Origin: Saprospirales bacterium
GTDB lineage: Bacteria > Bacteroidota > Bacteroidia > Chitinophagales > Saprospiraceae
Direction of reading: 5' to 3'
Assembly: GCA_007695035.1 (NCBI GenBank)
Contig: REEO01000054.1
Location: 1 to 58,678 of the forward strand
Length of the DNA: 58,678 nucleotides
In this document: positions 54,329 to 58,678 of the stretch, in pieces
How the letters are laid out: each line of letters starts with the position of its first letter
Position numbering within the stretch: the stretch's first letter is position 1
Program-made: the position numbers and the translations under genes
Notes under the pieces: model-generated
What the model was told of the DNA's origin: nothing
Databases searched by the model: none
Seen by the model: the letters and a program-made list of their open reading frames with translations, nothing else

Positions 54329-54410
54329 CAATGGACAGTGGACAGTTGGCAATGGACAGTGGACAGTTGGCAATGGACAGTTGACAATGGACGGTGAACA
54401 ATGGACAATT
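54289..54410 (+). repeat. Tandem GTTGACAATGGACA-type repeat array
   Basis: About nine degenerate units of GTTGACAATGGACA and GTTGACAGT/GGACAGTTGGCAATGGACA run head to tail, with no spacers. The first 40 bp form the 3' end of the RIC gene. Similar words occur at the window's end (58612-58671). Confidence 0.85.
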
Positions 54411-54549
54411 GTGGAACGGTTTTGAATCAATATCCATTGTAGGGATGTAATGCCTTGCGTCTTTGAAATGGCCTAAATTCCATTTCCCAGATCCAGAAAT
54501 AAACAATCCACCAGTTCCTCAAAATTCACCCTTAAGTATTTGAGACTCT

Positions 54550-54870
54550 GGAAAAGCCTTCTGCGTCCTCCTCGTGGTATCCTGTGCAAGATTTGAAAAT
54601 CTTAGATTCTTCTAAATAACGGAAATTCAATGAATCACAGAATATAGCTTTCGTCCACTCCGCGTGAAAACTAATACCAAAAGGCCGAGGCAAAAAAACC
54701 GCCAGGTTGCCATTGAAACAGTATGCGCAGGACAAAATTACTCAGAAATCAATAATCCCTATGAATGGATATCCTGCCGGCTAAATCGATGCTACACATC
54801 AGCCATCGGCCAATAACCATCAACCAATCAACAGACTCACCAATTCACAACTGAAAAAGCAGCTGATATT
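54550..54870 (+). repeat. Dispersed intergenic repeat, copy 3 (permuted order)
   Basis: This copy holds CCTGTGCAAGATT, CGCGTGAAAACTAATACC, CAAAAGGCCGAG, GCGCAGGACAAAAT, CTCAGAAATCAATAATCCCT, then CATCAGCCATCGGCCAATAACC. These are the blocks of the copies at 16640 and 37785, but here the block that comes first in copy 1 comes second. It fills the gap between the tails of the RIC gene and the gene at 54905. No gene is seen in 54411-54904. Confidence 0.7.
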
Positions 54871-54904
54871 AATACAACCGACTCGCATAATATCACTCCG
54901 CTCC

Positions 54905-55858
54905 CTACATTGGGCTTAGAAATCCATTACTTATCAGGCTGAGGGGGGTGAAGCCGGCGAGCGACCAGGTACCGAAGAGGGTGAGGGTTTGGTCAATGGA
55001 GGCGAATTCCAGGAATTGCTTTAGTTCTTCGGTTTCCTGTTCTGTTTCCTGGTCCATTACCGGGGTTTGGGATTTCAACAGTTCGAATACCGGGATGGCC
55101 ATTGGCCACTGGTGCCTGAATGGATTTTTTTCAATCTGTTTCAGGATGTCCCGGCGCAGATTTTCAAGGGGTATTTCCGGTTGGCGGTAATGGTCCCGTT
55201 TTTTCCGGAGGTTGGCCCCGGGAAACGCTGTCAAAGGGGTGGGTGAGGGGAAATATATGATATCCCCACTCCAGGTATCTGCAAATGAGAACTCAGCCTG
55301 AAAAGGTTCGCGGCCGAATACATATTGATTGATCCGGGCGTAGTACCTCGTCTTTGTGCCAAATAGAAAAGTGCTGAGAGAGGTGAGGTTTTCCAGTGTG
55401 TCTTTTTTGCACCAAAGGCACAACCAATCATCACTTACCGGTTTGACTGCCTCCAGTGCAGTTCGGCGCCATTTCATTCCTGCGGCAGCCAGCAGGTCAG
55501 TTTGAAGTAAAGGGTCCAGCCGGTCAATTTTCAGGACTCCTCCTGCCTGGATGTAGAGTTGAATGAGTTTGTAAAGGGTAGGTCTTTCGTTCCAGTCACT
55601 TCTATCGAGGGAATCGGATATAAGTCTGAGGATTCGGCCCCAGGAGGCATTTTTTGAATCTACCATTCTGGTTGCGATGGCATTTATTTCAAACTTGTTC
55701 TCACTTTTCAGGGATGCCAGTCCACGGTTAAAAAGATCATCAATCCACTGTTTTAATTCCCTGGCGCCGGTTTGCATAAGTTGAATGCGGTCGGCACGGG
55801 AGGGTTTTTGCAGGTAGGCATTGATGTCCAGGTCTCTGAAAATTGATTGTGAAACCAT
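54905..55858 (-). CDS. Unrecognised protein encoded after rnc
   Basis: The 317-residue product is not one I can assign. It appears soluble, with no signal peptide and no long hydrophobic helix. It contains a Trp/Cys motif DDWLCLWCKKDTLENLTSL (about residue 145), a Tyr/Arg-rich TKTRYYARINQYVFG, and FADTWSGDIIYFPSPTPL. A Glu-rich stretch follows (DQETEQETEELKQFLEF). It starts 5 bp after the rnc stop codon, so it is almost surely in the acpP-fabF-rnc transcript. That position is not part of the usual acpP-fabF-rnc block I know. Confidence 0.75.
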   Translation of the reverse strand: MVSQSIFRDLDINAYLQKPSRADRIQLMQTGARELKQWIDDLFNRGLASLKSENKFEINAIATRMVDSKNASWGRILRLISDSLDRSDWNERPTLYKLIQLYIQAGGVLKIDRLDPLLQTDLLAAAGMKWRRTALEAVKPVSDDWLCLWCKKDTLENLTSLSTFLFGTKTRYYARINQYVFGREPFQAEFSFADTWSGDIIYFPSPTPLTAFPGANLRKKRDHYRQPEIPLENLRRDILKQIEKNPFRHQWPMAIPVFELLKSQTPVMDQETEQETEELKQFLEFASIDQTLTLFGTWSLAGFTPLSLISNGFLSPM

Positions 55859-55863
55859 TTCGA

Positions 55864-56592
55864 TTACTCCTCCTCGGGGCTGTTGGTATTGAGGGTTTCT
55901 AGTGCTTTTCGAGAGGCAATTTGCTCAGCGCTTTTTTTGCTGTACTCCTCACCCGTTGCCACCTTTTGGTTGTCGAGATACACAGCTACAATAAATCTGT
56001 CGCGCTTGTTCTTCTTGAATTTCTGAAGGACTTTGTAGGTGATTTTGGTGCCTGTTTTTTGGCAGTGCTCCAGCAACTGGCTTTTATAATTATCGTCCTG
56101 ATTTTCTAACTTTTCAATGTCGAGTTGGTTGCGCAGAATTTTTTTGATGATAAAAACCCGGGTTTTATCGTAACCGTTTTCGAGATAAAAGGCACCCAGG
56201 AGCGCTTCCAGGGCATTGCCGAGCATGGATTTGCTCAATTCGGTCTGGTTGTATTTTAACAGTAATAAGTCCAGCCCCATTTGCTCGGAGATCTCATTGA
56301 GAGTTTGGCGCTTTACTATTTTTGACCTCATTTTGGTGAGGAATCCCTCGTCACCTCCGGGGTATTTTTTGTAGAGGTATTCGCCGACCACACAGCTTAA
56401 TATGGCATCTCCAAGGAATTCCAGCCGCTCGTTATTCGGAGTGCCATTTTCTCTTTCATTGACGCAGGATTTGTGATAAAAGGCGATTTTGTACAATTCC
56501 AGATCTGCAGGGATGTAGCCTGTAATTAGCTTTATACTCCTGGCTAGTTCCCGCTCGGGGGAGAGTGTCAAATTGTAAACCTTTCTCATCAA
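55864..56592 (-). CDS. rnc: Ribonuclease III
   Basis: The 242-residue enzyme cuts double-stranded RNA, including rRNA precursors. The RNase III signature NERLEFLGDAILSCVVGEYL carries the first acidic residues. The second site reads MLGNALEALLGAFYLE: the position of Escherichia coli Asp114 is Asn here, while the Glu117 position is kept. The C-terminal dsRNA-binding domain is present (KSQLLEHCQKTGTKITYKV, then GEEYSKKSAEQIASRKALE). It starts 7 bp after fabF. Whether the Asn is a lineage feature or a change in activity is open. Confidence 0.94.
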   Translation of the reverse strand: MMRKVYNLTLSPERELARSIKLITGYIPADLELYKIAFYHKSCVNERENGTPNNERLEFLGDAILSCVVGEYLYKKYPGGDEGFLTKMRSKIVKRQTLNEISEQMGLDLLLLKYNQTELSKSMLGNALEALLGAFYLENGYDKTRVFIIKKILRNQLDIEKLENQDDNYKSQLLEHCQKTGTKITYKVLQKFKKNKRDRFIVAVYLDNQKVATGEEYSKKSAEQIASRKALETLNTNSPEEE

Positions 56593-56599
56593 AATCGCT

Positions 56600-57844
56600 C
56601 TACTTCATTTTTCGTATAATTACTGAGGAATTGTGGCCACCAAACCCAAAGGTGTTGCTGAGTATCACATCCACATCCCTTTCTTGCGCTTCGTTCAGTG
56701 TGAGATTGAGTTTGGGGTTGATTTCAGGATCGAGGTTAAAATTATTGATGGTGGGAGGTACAAAGTTGTCTCTCATTGCGAGAAGACAGGCGATCCCTTC
56801 CACAGCTCCTGCCGCTCCGAGAATGTGACCGGTCATTGATTTGGTGGAGCTGATATTGATAGAGGGGGCGTCCTTTCCAAAAACTTCCTCAATGGCTTTT
56901 AATTCTGCCACATCGCCGAGAGGGGTGGAAGTACCATGGACGTTGATATAATCTACTTCGTCCGGGTTTAGCCTTGCTTCTTTGAGGGCAATTTCCATTA
57001 CATGCGCTGCACCTTTTCCATCGGGATGGGGTGCGGTGATGTGGTAGGCGTCTGCTGTCATACCTGAACCGACGATTTCCCCGTAAATATTTGCCCCACG
57101 TTTTTTGGCGTGTTCGAGGGTTTCCAATACAAAAGCACCGGCGCCCTCTCCAAGTACGAATCCGTCCCTGTCCTTGTCGAAGGGTCTGGATGCTGTGGCC
57201 GGGTCGTCATTTCGCTCTGACAGAGCCTTCATCGAGCTGAAACCACCGATACCTGTCCTAGTGATGGCCGCTTCCGATCCACCGCAGAGGATGAGATCGG
57301 CTTTGCCAAGGCGGATGTAATCAAATGCGTTGATCATGGCGTGATTGGCGGATGCACAGGCAGACACCGTGCCGTAATTTATGCCTTTGAGGTTGTATTT
57401 AATGGAAATATGACCGGGGGCAATGTCTGAGATCATTTTAGGTATCATGAAGGGATTGTACCTGGGCGTTCCGCTGCCCCTGGCATAATCTTCGATCTCC
57501 TTTTCCAGTGACTTAAGACCTCCGATTCCTGATCCCCAGATCACCCCTGCCATAAACGGGTCAAGGGAATCCAGATTCAAGCCTGAATCCCGCATTGCCT
57601 GATCGGTTACGATGAGGGCATATTGAGTAAAGGGGTCTATCTTTCTGGCCTCTTTTCGATCCAGGTAGTCATTTACCTTGAAATCCTTTAATTCGCATGC
57701 GAAGCGGGTTTTGAAATTGCTCGCATCGAAGTGGGTAATGGGACCGGCACCACTTATTCCTTTTTTCAAACTTTCAGCGAAGGCATCTGCAGTCAGACCG
57801 GTCGGCCCCAAAACACCAATTCCCGTAATTACAACTCTGTGCAT
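56600..57844 (-). CDS. fabF: Beta-ketoacyl-ACP synthase II
   Basis: The 414-residue condensing enzyme extends acyl chains in fatty acid synthesis. The nucleophile is in TVSACASANHAMINA, the two His residues in NVHGTSTPLGDVAE and KSMTGHILGAAGAVEG, and the C-terminus ends with NTFGFGGHNSSVII. It begins RVVITGIGVLGPTGLTAD. Length is normal. It stands between acpP, which is 187 bp upstream with two hairpins in the gap, and rnc, 7 bp downstream. Confidence 0.97.
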   Translation of the reverse strand: MHRVVITGIGVLGPTGLTADAFAESLKKGISGAGPITHFDASNFKTRFACELKDFKVNDYLDRKEARKIDPFTQYALIVTDQAMRDSGLNLDSLDPFMAGVIWGSGIGGLKSLEKEIEDYARGSGTPRYNPFMIPKMISDIAPGHISIKYNLKGINYGTVSACASANHAMINAFDYIRLGKADLILCGGSEAAITRTGIGGFSSMKALSERNDDPATASRPFDKDRDGFVLGEGAGAFVLETLEHAKKRGANIYGEIVGSGMTADAYHITAPHPDGKGAAHVMEIALKEARLNPDEVDYINVHGTSTPLGDVAELKAIEEVFGKDAPSINISSTKSMTGHILGAAGAVEGIACLLAMRDNFVPPTINNFNLDPEINPKLNLTLNEAQERDVDVILSNTFGFGGHNSSVIIRKMK

Positions 57845-57869
57845 GATATATGGTTATGGTATTGCGATA

Positions 57870-58010
57870 GACTGCTAAGGTAAGCAAACTTTCCTTAGCA
57901 GTCGTTGAATTTCATTAAAACTGTTATTAAGAATCTCACAAGAGGCCCTGAAAATGGGGGGATAACGTTAGGTGAATGACCAACCGGCACAGGGCCAACT
58001 GGTCATTCAC
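57870..58010 (-). other. Two hairpins in the acpP-fabF gap
   Basis: The first is GACTGCTAAGG paired with CCTTAGCAGTC (57870-57880 and 57893-57903, 11 bp). The second is GTGAATGACCA paired with TGGTCATTCAC (57972-57982 and 58000-58010, 11 bp). Neither is followed by a U-run on the minus strand, so they are not standard terminators. They probably affect acpP mRNA stability or read-through to fabF. Confidence 0.6.
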
Positions 58011-58031
58011 TTAAAGCAGGGCCATCTGTCA

Positions 58032-58271
58032 TCAGGAATTGACCTGCTCTTCAAGGTATGAAATAGCCTGACCAACTGTCTGAATATTCTCAGCCTGATC
58101 GTCGGGAATAGAGATGTCAAAAACCTTCTCAAATTCCATGATCAGCTCCACTGTATCCAGTGAATCGGCTCCCAGGTCGTTGGTGAAACTCGCTTCAGGC
58201 GTAACTTCTGCCTCTTCTACACCGAGCTTTTCAACGATAATTTCTTTTACCTTTTCTGCAACATTTGACAT
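58032..58271 (-). CDS. acpP: Acyl carrier protein
   Basis: The 79-residue carrier holds growing fatty acids on a phosphopantetheine arm. The attachment Ser is in [15 protein letters not shown]. The acidic composition and the four-helix pattern ([20 protein letters not shown], then [19 protein letters not shown]) are typical. It is the first gene of acpP-fabF-rnc, with its own promoter just upstream. Confidence 0.97.
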   Translation of the reverse strand: MSNVAEKVKEIIVEKLGVEEAEVTPEASFTNDLGADSLDTVELIMEFEKVFDISIPDDQAENIQTVGQAISYLEEQVNS

Positions 58272-58295
58272 GATTCACAATTTTGATTTAGGATG

Positions 58296-58326
58296 CAAAA
58301 TTAAACCCATACCCCGGCTTTTGCAA
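58296..58326 (-). promoter_or_regulatory. Promoter of acpP
   Basis: On the minus strand TTG (58324-58326), a 20-bp spacer and TAATTTTG (58296-58303) match the phylum's -33/-7 pattern. The leader would be about 20 nt. The sequence from 58327 to 58611 shows no gene. Confidence 0.6.
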
Positions 58327-58611
58327 TCATTTCTGAAAAAAATTCACTTCGGGCCGTTATTATTCTGAAAAACAACAGATTATGCATTGTTTATGTATGT
58401 CAGGTGAAACTGATTTCAAGCCTCTTTTATCCACCAATCCCTTCATTTTGTCCTGAAATTGCACGTTTTTGGTGAAATTCCTGGCGGTTGGTTTTTTTTC
58501 AATGGCTAATGTAGGTGTGGAATGCGGTATGGTTGTCTGACGCTATCTAAATAAGGGTGTCGGATTTGGGTGATGTGAAGCAATTAGTTAATTGCGCGTT
58601 CTGGGCGGGGA

Positions 58612-58671
58612 ATTAATTGACAAAGTTGACATTATCTTAATTGACAAGTGACAGTTGATAATTGACAATGG
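58612..58671 (+). repeat. TTGACA-type short repeats at the window end
   Basis: Words such as ATTGACAAAGTTGACA, ATTGACAAGTGACAGTTGA and AATTGACAATGG resemble the units of the array at 54289-54410. The array continues to near the window's end, so its full length is not visible. Confidence 0.5.
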
Positions 58672-58678
58672 TGTTGTT

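Noticed and set aside
54289-54410. Possible CRISPR array
   Set aside because: Units abut one another and vary in length; there are no unique spacers and no cas genes.

Overview
The window looks like a chromosomal segment of a Bacteroidota bacterium of moderate GC content (my estimate is mid-40s percent). The evidence is the TAnnTTTG-type -7 promoter boxes with a TTG/TTTG element about 20 bp upstream, the scarcity of obvious Shine-Dalgarno sequences, and gene arrangements common in that phylum: acpP-fabF-rnc, lptG next to tgt, an M23 peptidase divergent from alaS, a SUF operon, a six-gene Na+-NQR operon and a DUF2723 membrane protein. I cannot place it below phylum level. A spheroidene-monooxygenase-like gene hints at carotenoid chemistry.

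Layout. Positions 1-4730 form an accessory, partly decayed island. It holds a frameshifted XRE/HigA-type antitoxin remnant and an intact Fic protein flanked on both sides by phased copies of one short motif. A second Fic protein follows, preceded by two broken copies of its own promoter plus 5' end; its catalytic loop has Tyr where the metal-binding Asp/Glu is expected. The island ends with a stop-riddled remnant of a REP-associated (Y1) transposase. From 4807 onward the genes are mostly core: ileS (-); an Smr-domain protein, a CrtA-like oxygenase, a rhodanese lipoprotein, a DUF2723 glycosyltransferase-like protein, rpiB and an M28 peptidase (+); then a repeat-filled convergent gap.

Positions 17228-23551 (-) carry sufB-sufC-sufD-sufS-sufE, a SufT/PaaD-like gene and an Rrf2 regulator as one operon, with palindromic candidate operators upstream of sufB. 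Next come a membrane-anchored rhodanese (+), a CPBP protease (-), an M23 peptidase (-) divergent from alaS (+), and nqrABCDEF (+), whose NqrA has an unusual N-terminal membrane-anchor extension and whose operon ends in a strong terminator. An aldehyde dehydrogenase (+) faces a thioesterase and lipB (-) across a second copy of the repeat. Then come tRNA-Ala(GGC) with a terminator, malic enzyme (-), an acyltransferase and a small membrane protein (+), asnS, an ECF sigma factor, lptG, tgt and a zinc-ribbon protein (-).

Positions 48963-52222 (-) hold a polyamine cluster: a deoxyhypusine-synthase-like enzyme, agmatinase and arginine decarboxylase, a plausible route from arginine through agmatine and putrescine to a longer polyamine. 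deoC and a RIC/ScdA iron-centre repair gene (+) follow; the RIC gene has lost its 3' end to a short tandem-repeat array. A third copy of the dispersed repeat precedes acpP-fabF-rnc plus an unrecognised 317-residue gene (-).

The most unusual signals are the duplicated promoter/5'-end cassettes and phased operator-like arrays around the two Fic genes, the truncation of RIC by a repeat array, and a repeat family that sits in three separate tail-to-tail gene junctions.
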